64,000 bases of DNA, taken from JAYKGU01 sp035285585 (lineage in GTDB: Bacteria; Cyanobacteriota; Cyanobacteriia; CAKZMO01). Every line of letters begins with the position of its first letter. The first letter of the stretch is position 1. Below are positions 18,286-26,739 of this stretch, in pieces. A program made the position numbers and the translations under genes. The DNA lies in the NCBI GenBank assembly GCA_035285585.1, contig JAYKGU010000062.1:1-64000 (forward strand). The letters are read 5' to 3'. The notes below the pieces were generated by a model that did no database searches, was not told the DNA's origin, and was given only the letters and a program-made list of their open reading frames with translations.

Positions 18286-18843
18286 ATGATTTCCAGCAAT
18301 GATTTTCGCCCTGGTGTCAGCATTGTGTTAGACGGTGCCGTTTGGCGGGTGGTTGAGTTCCTTCACGTCAAACCCGGCAAAGGTTCAGCCTTTGTGCGCA
18401 CCAAGCTCAAAAACGTCCAAACCGGCAATACGGTCGAGCGCACCTTCCGGGCCGGAGAAACGGTGCCCCAGGCCACCATCGACAAAAGTGTGATGCAGCA
18501 CACCTACAAAGAGGGTGAGCAGTTCGTTTTCATGGACATGGAAACCTACGAGGAGAGCCGTTTGACCGTCGAGCAAATTGGCGATCGCGTCAAGTACCTC
18601 AAGGAAGGTATGGAGGTCAACGTCGTTCGCTGGGAAAGTCAGGTCCTTGAGGTCGAACTACCCAACTCGGTCGTGCTTGAGATAACAGAAACTGATCCAG
18701 GCGTCAAGGGCGACACGGCGACGGGTGGCACCAAGCCTGCCATTGTGGAAACGGGCGCACAGGTTATGGTGCCGCTGTTTATCTCGGTGGGCGAGCGGAT
18801 CAAAATAGACACCCGCAACGATTCTTATCTGGGGCGCGAATAG
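18286..18843 (+). CDS. efp: translation elongation factor P
   Basis: EF-P relieves ribosome stalling at polyproline stretches. The 185-residue length and three beta-barrel layout are normal. The N-terminal KOW-like domain has FLHVKPGKGSAFVRTKLKN, with the conserved Lys loop (modified in some bacteria) at the tip. The C-terminal signature (TGAQVMVPLFISVGERIKID) is present. accB follows 217 bases downstream, the conserved cyanobacterial efp-accB arrangement. Confidence 0.96.
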   Translation: MISSNDFRPGVSIVLDGAVWRVVEFLHVKPGKGSAFVRTKLKNVQTGNTVERTFRAGETVPQATIDKSVMQHTYKEGEQFVFMDMETYEESRLTVEQIGDRVKYLKEGMEVNVVRWESQVLEVELPNSVVLEITETDPGVKGDTATGGTKPAIVETGAQVMVPLFISVGERIKIDTRNDSYLGRE

Positions 18844-19060
18844 GCCACGTCCCCATTTTTCCGTGCCCTTACCTGCAGGTTGCCCCTGCTGCAGCCTGCG
18901 GGTTTCTGATGCCTCCCATAATTGCGTCATCCCGTAGGATAATGGTTGTCGCACTGGGCTTATTCCTATCGCCGCTGACACGGCAAGTTTTCGATTTAAC
19001 TTTGGCCTGGAGCGTGGGCTGAATTATTGACCTGGATTATCAACCTGGACGATTGAGACG

Positions 19061-19573
19061 GTGGAATTGAACTTTAACGACCTTCGAGAGCTTCTGTCGG
19101 TTTTCAATCAAACCGACATCGAAGAGCTAACCATTAAAAGCGGCGACTTTGAGCTAACCGTTCGTAAAGGCCGCCAGGGGGAGATGATTGTCGGCGCTGG
19201 CGGAGTATCCGCCGCTCCAGCCGCCTCGCCACCTCCAGTCGAGATGCCCACCGCTCCAGCTACGCCCCCGTCCAGTGCCGCCCCGTCTGCCCATTCGCCC
19301 AGTGCTCCCTCTCCCAACCTGGTGGACTCCAGGCTGACGGATGTTACCTCACCGATGGTGGGAACTTTTTATCGGGCACCCGCCCCCGACGAGCCGTCGT
19401 TTGTGGAAATTGGCGATCGCATCAACCCTGGCCAGACGGTGTGCATCATCGAGGCCATGAAGCTGATGAACGAGCTAGAGGCCGAAATCTCTGGAGAAGT
19501 GGTAGAAATCCTGGTCGAAAACGGCGAACCCGTAGAATTTGGTCAGGTATTGATGCGGGTTAAGACCGTTTAA
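19061..19573 (+). CDS. accB: acetyl-CoA carboxylase biotin carboxyl carrier protein
   Basis: AccB carries the carboxyl group on biotin between AccC and the AccA/AccD carboxyltransferase. Of 170 residues, the N-terminal helical part is followed by an Ala/Pro/Ser-rich flexible linker (about residues 48-90). The biotinyl domain has the modified Lys in EAMKLMNELEAE. The start is GTG at 19061. It lies downstream of efp on the same strand, as is usual in cyanobacteria. A dispersed repeat (family 3) starts 11 bases after its stop codon. Confidence 0.95.
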   Translation: MELNFNDLRELLSVFNQTDIEELTIKSGDFELTVRKGRQGEMIVGAGGVSAAPAASPPPVEMPTAPATPPSSAAPSAHSPSAPSPNLVDSRLTDVTSPMVGTFYRAPAPDEPSFVEIGDRINPGQTVCIIEAMKLMNELEAEISGEVVEILVENGEPVEFGQVLMRVKTV

Positions 19574-19584
19574 TCGGTAGCCCT

Positions 19585-19657
19585 GTAGGGGTAAAGCATT
19601 TCGGCAAGACGTTTGGGAAAAGACCCAGAGGTTATACTCCGAAATGCTGCACCCCTA
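19585..19657. repeat. dispersed palindromic repeat family 3, copy 1
   Basis: The left end is GTAGGGGTAAAGCATTTCGG and the right end is CCGAAATGCTGCACCCCTA, which are imperfect inverted repeats about 73 bases apart. A closely related copy is at 26740-26811 inside the cpc operon. It begins 11 bases after the accB stop. No ORF is present. Confidence 0.75.
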
Positions 19658-19701
19658 TGGCGTGTACGGCATATTTTGACCGTCTATCCCCGTTTTTTGA
19701 A

Positions 19702-19788
19702 CGGAGAGGGAGGGATTCGAACCCTCGTTAGAGTTGCCCCTAAACAGCATTTCCAGTGCTGCGCCTTCAACCACTCGGCCACCTCTCC
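19702..19788 (-). tRNA. tRNA-Ser(GGA)
   Basis: Read on the minus strand, the 5' arm GGAGAGG pairs perfectly with the 3' CCTCTCC, followed by the discriminator G. The D-arm (TGGCCGAGTGG), the anticodon loop with GGA in CTGGAAA, a long variable arm as expected for class II tRNA, and the T-arm GGTTCGAATCC are all present. The length is 87 bases. CCA is not encoded. It reads serine UCC/UCU codons. Confidence 0.95.
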
Positions 19789-19936
19789 AAAAAAAATCCC
19801 AGATCGTTCGCTTCAAGGGGGAAGCATTAAGAACGCCGGGTTCTTTATCATAGCATAGAGCTTGCGATCGCGTTCACTTGCTCCAGGGAATATTATTAGC
19901 AGCCTGTTTGCACCTTGGCAAGGGGAGGGGTAACTT

Positions 19937-20040
19937 AGGAGATTTCCAGGAAAAAACTTAACCCTCGGTTGAACGTTTGGTAAGGGCAAATGGCCATTTG
20001 CCCCTCCGTCGTCCGGTAGGATCATTCTCAAAAATCTCAT
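19937..20040. repeat. dispersed palindromic repeat family 2, copy A
   Basis: The element starts AGGAGATTTCC and ends with the inverted AAAAATCTCAT. In its centre is the palindromic core GGGCAAATGGCCATTTGCCC. It matches elements at 56202-56304, 57963-58063 and 58938-59039. Its right end contains the stop codon of the CIA30-family gene on the minus strand, so the gene ends where the repeat begins. Confidence 0.8.
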
Positions 20041-21272
20041 CGGGGAGCGATCGCCCCCAGGCATTTTTCCACCAGTTGATTCCAGGGAAGATCGCAAGGA
20101 ATTACAGTGCAGGCGATGCTGTTTTGCTGGAGTTGGGCGATCGCCCCCGTTTGCTCAACCGCTTCAGGGGGAGCAATCAGGATCACATGGGCAGCAGCGG
20201 CGCGGTAGGCAGCGATAAACTCCACCTCCAGACGAAATTCCCCTGGCTCGAAGGTAGGGTTTAGCCCACCATCGTACTCAAACTTGCTGAGCATCAGTTG
20301 AAATGCTCGGATGCGGCTGGCGTCAACTTGCTGGGCATTTTCCAGAGTACGGGCGCGAAAGACGGGAATCAGGTCAGCAAAGGGCACACGCACCGTGATC
20401 CAGGTATCGGCCATCGTATCAAAGGAGTGGGAGTAGCCCACCCCGTCCCAGCGAGACTCGTCCCGCAGTAAAAACTTGTAGCGCTTGCCATCGCCCTTGA
20501 CCCGCAGTTCGATACCTTCAAAGTTGGATAGGTTCAGCGCTGGTTCGAAATTTCGGGTGCGTACGGAGGCAAAGCCCCCCGAATTGGCAGTGGAGACCGT
20601 CCCCGCAAACAGGGCCGTGCTGCCCGTAAACTGGAGGCTGCTCTGGCTGACTCCGCCCATAACCACATCATCCACTGCCCCCCAAACGTCTTCCAGGTCA
20701 GTGGTGGGCTGGCGGAAGTCGAAAATCATCTGGGAGGGGGGAGTGGTAGCGGTGGCAGATTGCCCCTGGGGAGCGATCGCTCGCACCAAATTCCCTAGCC
20801 GCAGATCCAGACTGGCCACGAACTCGGCGTCTGTCTCTGGGTGGTTTGCACCCAAATCGGCGACATGAATCACCGCCCGTGTGTTTTGCATGACCCTGGG
20901 CAGCAGACTATCGGGGCGAGCCAGGTCGGCTACATGGAATTCAAAGGCAGGATTCTCTTTGCCCAAAAATGAGGCAATGTCTGCCGGATTTTGCACCAGC
21001 GATCGCACCCCATACCCGCGCTGTAAAAGCTCCTGCATCAGGTGCTTACTGAGGTCACCCATGGAACCAGTGATAAGCACAGGTGGATCGGTGGAAGCTT
21101 CGTGGGTTTGGGGACGGTAGGCGATCGCCGTTTGCGAGGCTCTGGGGTTGGGTTCACTCCCAAAAAGCTGTTGAAACCAGCCAATACCACTGAGGAGCGG
21201 TACGGCCCCAAAGTAGGCGAGGGTTTTGACAAAGCGACATAAATCCCACTGGGTTGACGGTTGCTGGCTCAT
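20037..21272 (-). CDS. CIA30/NAD(P)-binding fusion protein, shortened C terminus
   Basis: This 411-residue protein has an N-terminal hydrophobic segment (TLAYFGAVPLLSGIGW) and a Rossmann-like start (VLITGSMGDLSKHLMQELLQ). A CIA30 beta-sandwich then runs from about residue 185 to 340 (MIFDFRQPTTDLEDVWGAVD onward), inserted into the Rossmann domain as is usual in cyanobacteria. After CIA30 only about 70 residues of Rossmann fold remain, much less than I expect for the family. The nucleotide-binding glycines are also incomplete (GSMGDLS). The stop codon lies inside repeat copy A, so the repeat may have clipped the gene. Such proteins are linked to assembly of photosynthetic complexes, but this is inference. 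Confidence 0.75.
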   Translation of the reverse strand: MSQQPSTQWDLCRFVKTLAYFGAVPLLSGIGWFQQLFGSEPNPRASQTAIAYRPQTHEASTDPPVLITGSMGDLSKHLMQELLQRGYGVRSLVQNPADIASFLGKENPAFEFHVADLARPDSLLPRVMQNTRAVIHVADLGANHPETDAEFVASLDLRLGNLVRAIAPQGQSATATTPPSQMIFDFRQPTTDLEDVWGAVDDVVMGGVSQSSLQFTGSTALFAGTVSTANSGGFASVRTRNFEPALNLSNFEGIELRVKGDGKRYKFLLRDESRWDGVGYSHSFDTMADTWITVRVPFADLIPVFRARTLENAQQVDASRIRAFQLMLSKFEYDGGLNPTFEPGEFRLEVEFIAAYRAAAAHVILIAPPEAVEQTGAIAQLQQNSIACTVIPCDLPWNQLVEKCLGAIAPR

Positions 21273-21386
21273 GGGCTTGCTCCTGACTGCACTTTATTTA
21301 TAGCGCTTTGTGCCAGGGATGGGATGTTGCGGCTTGTAGACACCAGGAGACTAGAGGGAAACTCTGTAAGCCGTTCAGGCTAGAAG

Positions 21387-21478
21387 TAAGTAGGTCGGCA
21401 CAATTAAATTCGTATTAGAAAACCGGGGGAGCGCCCCACCGGTTTTCTAACTTTCGTTTTTCAATGCAGTTCTACCTA
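21387..21478 (+). mobile_element. TA-flanked MITE-like element family 1, copy 1
   Basis: The element is 92 bases including the TA at each end. The left arm runs from TAAGTAGGTCGGC to ATTAGAAAACCGG and the right arm from CCGGTTTTCTAAC to CTACCTA. Each arm is 40 bases, and they align end to end as an imperfect inverted repeat around a short GC-rich centre (GGGAGCGCCCCA). There is no coding capacity. The right end differs by one base from the other copies. Confidence 0.85.
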
Positions 21479-21830
21479 GTGGAACATAAAAATGAAGAAT
21501 TATGTACTAAATCGTACAGTTATCCCCTTTGAAGGATGAAGGGAAGGGGCGGCAGTGAAACCCTAAAGAAAGAGCCGAGGGAGCTTTGATCACAGGCTGT
21601 GGAAAGCAGTTTGTGAAACATTGCTGTTTTTGGGTGACTCCGGGTGCTTTCTCCCAACATGGAGGCGCATTTCTGGGATTGGTTGTGCTCGGCTGAGATG
21701 TTTCAAATTGGTTGGTTAATCCCGTACTTTTTCAATCAATTTTAATCATCTCCTCAATAATGGGCAAGGGCTGCGTCCCTTCACCCACCCTATTGATAAA
21801 CCAGGTTTGAAATACTTTTGAACTCAATTC

Positions 21831-22015
21831 AATAGGACTTAAGTAGGTCAGCACAATTAAATTCATGTTAGAAAACCGGGGGAGCGCCCCACCGGTTTTC
21901 TAACCTTCGTTTTTCAATGCAGTTCTACTTACGTAATTTAGTGGTTTTGTGGGCGCAGCGCGTTCGTAAAACCGCCCAAAACTCCGGGACACCGCACGCA
22001 GTGCGTAAGTCCTAT
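21831..22015. mobile_element. outer inverted-repeat element interrupted by family 1 copy 2
   Basis: The left end AATAGGACT-TA-CG and the right end CGTAAGTCCTATT are 13-bp perfect inverted repeats if the inner element and one TA are removed. Without the insert the element is about 94 bases and has no coding capacity. It is a different repeat family from the inner one. Cyanobacterial genomes commonly carry repeats ending in GCGTAAGTCCTA. Confidence 0.75.
21840..21931 (+). mobile_element. TA-flanked MITE-like element family 1, copy 2 (nested)
   Basis: The 92-base sequence is nearly identical to copy 1, with the same arms (TAAGTAGGTCAGC to GTTAGAAAACCGG, and CCGGTTTTCTAAC to CTACTTA). It is inserted in the left terminal repeat of the element at 21831-22015. 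The flanking TA on both sides reads as a duplicated target. Confidence 0.88.
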
Positions 22016-22054
22016 TCAAAACAAAAAATAATCAAGTAATCGAGTAATCGAGCT

Positions 22055-23407
22055 ATGTCTACCTTTTCACTTGTTTTTGTAGCAGTATTTGGCATTGCCC
22101 TACTGCTTTTTCTCGTCATCGTCTTGCGGTTGCAGGCGTTTGTAGCGCTGCTGGTGAGTAGCTTTGTCGTCGCCATGATTGGCGGCATTCCCCCCGGTGA
22201 AATTGTTGATGTGATCCAGGAGGGTATGGCCGGTACCCTGGGCTACATCGCCATCGTGGTAGGTCTGGGCACCATGTTTGGTGAGATGCTGCAAGTCTCC
22301 GGGGGGGCAGAGCAAATTGCCGATACCCTGGTGGCCAAGTCTGGCAAAGACCGGGTGCAGTGGGCCTTGGGGTTAACTGGCGTCATCGTAGCCATTCCGG
22401 TGTTTTTTGATGTGGCGCTGATTCTGTTCATCCCCATGGTGTACTCCCTGGCGCGGCGGTATGGGCGATCGCTCCTCTACTACGGCATTCCCCTGGTGGC
22501 TGGGATTGCGGTGGCCCACAGCTTCATTCCGCCCACACCGGGACCTGTGGCGGTAGCCGCTCTCCTAGGAGCCGATCTGGGCTGGGTGATTCTGTTTGGA
22601 CTGGCGGCGGGCATTCCTGCCATGATCATCGGTGGTATTTACTTTGGTAAGTTCATTGCTGGCCAGATCTTTGTGGAAGTGCCCGAATACATGGAGGTTG
22701 AAACTCCTGAACCCAAGCGGGGCGGCACCGAAAAGACGCTGAGCTTTGGTATGGTGCTGGCCATTATCGCCGTGCCACTGGTGCTGATTCTCATCAATAC
22801 CCTGTTTACCGCCATCCTGCCGGAAGAGAGTCCAGTATTGGCCTGGGTGAGCTTCATCGGCCACCCGTTTACCGCCCTGCTGATTGCCGCCCTGCTGGCC
22901 TTCTATTTCTTAGGAAAGCGCATGGGATACAGTCTGGGCGAGATTCAGAAATTTGCCACGCGATCGCTCGAACCCGTGGGTCTGATTATTCTGGTCACCG
23001 GGGCAGGCGGCGTCTTTGGTAACGTTCTGGTGGAAACCGGCATTGGCGATGCCCTGGCCGACGTGACGGCACAGACCAACCTGCCCGTCATTGTGCTGGC
23101 GTTTCTAATCGCCACGGTCGTACGCATCAGTCAGGGGTCAGCGACGGTCTCGATGGTCACGGCGGCAGGACTTATCGCTCCTGTGGTCACCACCGTTGGC
23201 TACTCGGCTCCGATGATTGGGGCAATTACTATTGCGATCGCCTGCGGAGCCACCGTCCTCTCCCATGTCAACGACTCCGGCTTCTGGCTGGTGAGCCGCT
23301 ACTTTGGCATTGATGAGAAAGACACCCTGCGCTCCTGGACGGTACTGGAAACCATCCTGGGCGTCGTCGGCTTTCTCGTAGTGCTGGTGATCAGCCTATT
23401 CCTGTGA
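22055..23407 (+). CDS. GntP-family gluconate/sugar-acid permease
   Basis: This is an inner-membrane proton symporter of the GntP family, 450 residues with about 12 hydrophobic segments. Family features include the N-terminal LRLQAFVALLVSSFVVAMI, VHAHSFIPPTPGPV-like HSFIPPTPGPVAVA near residue 150, and the C-terminal HVNDSGFWLVSRYFG. GntP members import gluconate or related sugar acids. The sugar kinase gene follows 202 bases downstream on the same strand, and the pair looks like an uptake and activation module. This is unusual baggage for a phototroph and is flanked upstream by mobile repeats. Confidence 0.9.
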   Translation: MSTFSLVFVAVFGIALLLFLVIVLRLQAFVALLVSSFVVAMIGGIPPGEIVDVIQEGMAGTLGYIAIVVGLGTMFGEMLQVSGGAEQIADTLVAKSGKDRVQWALGLTGVIVAIPVFFDVALILFIPMVYSLARRYGRSLLYYGIPLVAGIAVAHSFIPPTPGPVAVAALLGADLGWVILFGLAAGIPAMIIGGIYFGKFIAGQIFVEVPEYMEVETPEPKRGGTEKTLSFGMVLAIIAVPLVLILINTLFTAILPEESPVLAWVSFIGHPFTALLIAALLAFYFLGKRMGYSLGEIQKFATRSLEPVGLIILVTGAGGVFGNVLVETGIGDALADVTAQTNLPVIVLAFLIATVVRISQGSATVSMVTAAGLIAPVVTTVGYSAPMIGAITIAIACGATVLSHVNDSGFWLVSRYFGIDEKDTLRSWTVLETILGVVGFLVVLVISLFL

Positions 23408-23441
23408 CTTTCTTCCGACGCTAGCCCTTTCGGGTATGGCT

Positions 23442-23521
23442 GTAGGGTGTGTTGTGGCGTCAGCCCAACGCACCACTTCATCAGGCTTCGGTGCGTCACA
23501 CTACGCGATGACGCACCCTAC
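23442..23521. repeat. GTAGGGTGCGT-type palindromic repeat
   Basis: The left end GTAGGGTGTGTTGTGGCGTC and the right end GATGACGCACCCTAC are imperfect inverted repeats about 80 bases apart. A middle block, AACGCACCAC/GGTGCGTCA, adds further pairing. It lies between gntP and the kinase. This type of repeat is widespread in cyanobacteria. It could act as an intercistronic structure. Confidence 0.65.
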
Positions 23522-23609
23522 GAAAATTTGCGGTCACTTACCTCAAAACTCTTAACTTAAAACTCCCCCTTCTCCCGCTTCCCCTATTCACCCTTCAACC
23601 CAACGAACC

Positions 23610-25157
23610 ATGACTTCCCCTACTTACGTCCTCGGCGTTGATATTGGCACCACCAGTACCAAGGCCGTTCTCTTTACAGATACAGGCGACATTGTCGAAA
23701 AGGCAGCCGTCGGCTATCCCCTGAATCGCCCTACGCCGGAAGCTGCCGAGCAAGACCCGGAGGAAATCTGCGACGCAGTCAAGACTTCCGTGGGCAACGT
23801 GATGGCCCAGAGCGACATTGCGCCCTCCCAGGTGCGGTGTTTGTCCTTCAGCGCTGCCATGCACAGCCTGATTCTGCTGGATGCTGCCAACGAACCCCTC
23901 ACTGCTAGCATTACCTGGGCCGATAACCGCAGTGCCGACTGGGCCAGCAAAATCCGCCACAGCCACGGGCATGACATCTACCAGCGCACGGGCACGCCCA
24001 TTCACCCCATGTCGCCCCTGGTCAAGCTAGTCTGGCTGCGGCACGACCACCCCGACCTGTTTAAGCGAGCCTCCCGCTTTGTTTCCATTAAGGAATACGT
24101 GCTGTTTCAGCTCTGCCGAGATTTTGTGGTGGACTACTCCATCGCCGGAGCCACAGGGTTGTTTAACCTCAACACCCTGAACTGGGATGCGGCTGCCCTG
24201 GATTTGGCAGGGGTTTCCGCCCAGAAACTGTCCTGCCTGGTACCAACTACCCACGTGATGCCGCCTCTGCAAGCCGCCTGTGCCGCCGAGATGGGGCTGG
24301 CGCGGGAAACCCCCGTGGTGGTGGGGGCCAGCGATGGCTGCCTGGCGAATTTGGGGGTGGGGGCGATCGCCCCCGGCACCGTCGCCATTACTCTGGGGAC
24401 GAGTGGGGCCATTCGTACCGTTGCGCCCCAGCCCCAGACCGACCCCAACGAAATTCTGTTCTGCTATCCGCTGACGGCTCAGCACTGGGTGATTGGCGGC
24501 GCGGTGAACAACGGCGGCATTGTATTCCAGTGGGTGCGCGATCGCCTCGCCGCCACCGAGGTCGCCACCGCCGAACTGCTCCAGCAGGACGCCTATGACA
24601 TTCTTACGGACATGGCGGCCACCATTCCCCCCGGTGCAGACGGGATTTTGTTCCACCCCTACCTGGCGGGGGAGCGATCGCCCCTGTGGAATGCTGATGC
24701 GCGGGGTAGCTTCTTTGGGCTGGCGCTGCACCACACCAAGGCCCACCTGGTGCGGGCTGTGCTGGAAGGGGTGGTGTTCAACCTGCGGCTGGTGCTGGAG
24801 GCCCTGGAAGAGGCGGCGGGCAAAGCTGAGACGATTCGGGCATCGGGGGGATTTGCCCAGTCGGCCCTGTGGCGGCAGATCCTGGCGGATATTTGCGATC
24901 GCCCCATCACCGTGCCTGAAAGCTACGAAGCCTCCTGCTTTGGGGCTGCCCTGCTGGGCTTATGTGCCCTGGGAGACATTCCCTCCCTGGAGGAAGCCGC
25001 CAAACGGGTGCAGGCCAGCCATGATCAGACGCCCATCGCCGAGAACGTGGCCCGCTACCAGCCCCTCATTCCCATCTATGGCCGACTGCTAGACTGTTTC
25101 AAGAGGGAATATGGGCCGCTGGCCCGCCTCAGCACCCACCTCAAGGACAACCTGTGA
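23610..25157 (+). CDS. gntK: FGGY-family carbohydrate kinase (probable gluconokinase)
   Basis: This 515-residue protein has the FGGY fold: two actin-like ATPase domains. The N-terminal phosphate loop VDIGTTSTKAVLF is present, the sugar-binding part includes TWADNRSADWA, and the second domain has the ATP-binding GTSGAIRT, GERSPLWN and RASGGFAQS motifs. The length matches the Bacillus-type GntK rather than the small E. coli P-loop gluconokinase. Its position after a GntP permease supports gluconate as substrate, giving 6-phosphogluconate for the oxidative pentose-phosphate pathway. Xylulose or another sugar is possible. Confidence 0.85.
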   Translation: MTSPTYVLGVDIGTTSTKAVLFTDTGDIVEKAAVGYPLNRPTPEAAEQDPEEICDAVKTSVGNVMAQSDIAPSQVRCLSFSAAMHSLILLDAANEPLTASITWADNRSADWASKIRHSHGHDIYQRTGTPIHPMSPLVKLVWLRHDHPDLFKRASRFVSIKEYVLFQLCRDFVVDYSIAGATGLFNLNTLNWDAAALDLAGVSAQKLSCLVPTTHVMPPLQAACAAEMGLARETPVVVGASDGCLANLGVGAIAPGTVAITLGTSGAIRTVAPQPQTDPNEILFCYPLTAQHWVIGGAVNNGGIVFQWVRDRLAATEVATAELLQQDAYDILTDMAATIPPGADGILFHPYLAGERSPLWNADARGSFFGLALHHTKAHLVRAVLEGVVFNLRLVLEALEEAAGKAETIRASGGFAQSALWRQILADICDRPITVPESYEASCFGAALLGLCALGDIPSLEEAAKRVQASHDQTPIAENVARYQPLIPIYGRLLDCFKREYGPLARLSTHLKDNL

Positions 25158-25179
25158 GCGATCGACGTCCAGACGGCCT

Positions 25180-25851
25180 CTATTCAACCGACTTCAGCGC
25201 CTGGGTCGACCAAACTGCCGATTTCAAGCACTGAAGCCCCCAGAGTGCCCTACTTCGGACGACGAGGGTATCATCTGTGTTAATTAGTTCCTCAAAGCAA
25301 GTGCGGATCTGCGATCGCCACTCATCACGACCGGAGGCGATCGCTCCAGCCAGCGCCTGTAATCCAACAATGGCAGCATAGCGCACTACCCATTCCATAT
25401 CCTGGGAAGCGGTCAGCAAGGTTTCTAAAGCCTTTTCCTGGGCAGCCTCTCGCTCATCGGTGGGAAGCACCTGCCAGCGCAGTCGCCCCAACCCCCGTGC
25501 CGCCGCCCGTCGTACACTCAAGGCAAAGTCTGACTGGGCTGCAGCCAGCAGGATTTCCAGCCCATCCGGGTGGGCGATTTCCGAAAGCGCCCGAATAGCC
25601 CAGGCCCTGGCCCCATAGTTGTAACCATCCAGCTCGTCCAGCAGCGGACGTACGGCCACGTCCCCCAGGCGCACCAGTCCATCCACCGCCGCCACCGCCG
25701 CCCCCGGATTGTTATAGCCCAACACCTGAATCAGGGTGGGGATGCTGTCGGGGGATTGGGTTGAGGCCAAATGTCGGACTGCTTCCACCATGCGCGGCTT
25801 GGAATCGGCGGCTTCAACGGCCTGAATCAGGGTTTGAATAGTTGCGGTCAT
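25180..25851 (-). CDS. cpcF: phycocyanin alpha phycocyanobilin lyase subunit CpcF
   Basis: CpcF pairs with CpcE to attach phycocyanobilin to Cys84 of phycocyanin alpha. Its 223 residues are almost wholly HEAT-like helical repeats (e.g. PLLDELDGYNYGARAWAIRA and FALSVRRAAARGLGRLRW), the expected architecture. It is the last gene of the cpc operon and starts 16 bases after the cpcE stop. Its 3' end faces the kinase gene, with a 22-base convergent gap and no evident terminator hairpin. Confidence 0.93.
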   Translation of the reverse strand: MTATIQTLIQAVEAADSKPRMVEAVRHLASTQSPDSIPTLIQVLGYNNPGAAVAAVDGLVRLGDVAVRPLLDELDGYNYGARAWAIRALSEIAHPDGLEILLAAAQSDFALSVRRAAARGLGRLRWQVLPTDEREAAQEKALETLLTASQDMEWVVRYAAIVGLQALAGAIASGRDEWRSQIRTCFEELINTDDTLVVRSRALWGLQCLKSAVWSTQALKSVE

Positions 25852-25867
25852 GGTGCTTGAAACATGA

Positions 25868-26707
25868 TTAAAGTAGGCTATCCATCAGCTCCATAATGTG
25901 GGTAGCCGAGGCGGGCAGCTCAAATTTTTCCGTTGTGATTGGATCACGGGAAGCCAGGTGGGATTCCAGCAAGCCTTTGAGGGCAATCAATTTAAGGCTA
26001 TTTTCGGCGTGGGTTTGGGCGATCGCCCCCGCCGCAGGCACGTACCCCGTTGCCCCCAAATCCATCAGGGCCGTCCGCCGTAGCTGCAAGTCGGTTTCTC
26101 CCAGGGCTTGTACGAGGCGATCGCCGTACTGGCTTTCCTGGGTCAACTGGTACATAGCCCGCGCCGCCGCGTAGCGAATTCGGGGCACTGGGTGCTCGAC
26201 AAAAGGCTGGATCACATGAATGGCGTCTTTCACGCCTAATGTTCCCAACGCTTCAATGACCGCATCGTAGGGCTGGCGCAGATGGGGGGTTCCGGGGCGC
26301 AGTTCCGTGTCTTCCATGCCTCCGTCCAGTAATGCAGCTAAAGCAGCGGCGCAGCTCGCATCTCCTAATTCTTCCAAAGACTGAGCGGCAGCCTCGCGCA
26401 CGTAATAGTCCGCACAGGCGAGACAGGCAGCGAGAGGAGGGACAGACTGGCGATCGCCCACCTTTCCCAACGCCCTGGCTGCATTCCGCCGCAGGGGATA
26501 GCCACCGTCGGGGGAGCGATCGGTTTCATCGTTTAGTGCTTGAATCAGGGCATCAATGGCGATCGGTTCCCGCACCCGAAAGCGCCCGATCCACCAGGCA
26601 GCATAGTAGCGACTGCTGGGGTCTTCGGTTTGCTGGAGGTTGGCGATCGCCTGCTCCACCGTCAGCGATTCTTCCGTAATCCCAGTCGGCGTTGCGTCGG
26701 AACCCAT
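25868..26707 (-). CDS. cpcE: phycocyanin alpha phycocyanobilin lyase subunit CpcE
   Basis: CpcE is the larger subunit of the CpcE/F lyase. It has 279 residues with five to six HEAT/Armadillo-like repeats, from AWWIGRFRVREPIAIDALIQ to the repeat near IRYAAARAMYQL. The start ATG at 26707 fits the family. Gene order cpcD-cpcE-cpcF is conserved. Between cpcD and cpcE lies a family 3 palindromic repeat (26740-26811), so the lyase genes are separated from the structural genes by a strong hairpin. Confidence 0.94.
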   Translation of the reverse strand: MGSDATPTGITEESLTVEQAIANLQQTEDPSSRYYAAWWIGRFRVREPIAIDALIQALNDETDRSPDGGYPLRRNAARALGKVGDRQSVPPLAACLACADYYVREAAAQSLEELGDASCAAALAALLDGGMEDTELRPGTPHLRQPYDAVIEALGTLGVKDAIHVIQPFVEHPVPRIRYAAARAMYQLTQESQYGDRLVQALGETDLQLRRTALMDLGATGYVPAAGAIAQTHAENSLKLIALKGLLESHLASRDPITTEKFELPASATHIMELMDSLL

Positions 26708-26739
26708 AAAAACCAGAAAAATTCATCAATCAACATGGC

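Larger units (their letters stand above)
21273..22054. other. repeat-rich spacer upstream of gntP
   Basis: This 780-base spacer holds two copies of the TA-flanked element (21387-21478 and 21840-21931). The second is nested in another inverted-repeat element (21831-22015). I see no gene here. The promoter of gntP must lie at or downstream of the nested element, within 40 bases of its start or inside the repeat. Confidence 0.6.

Noticed and set aside
21540..21630. Possible riboswitch upstream of gntP
   Set aside because: A few paired segments are visible, but none of the known riboswitch consensus motifs I can recall is present.
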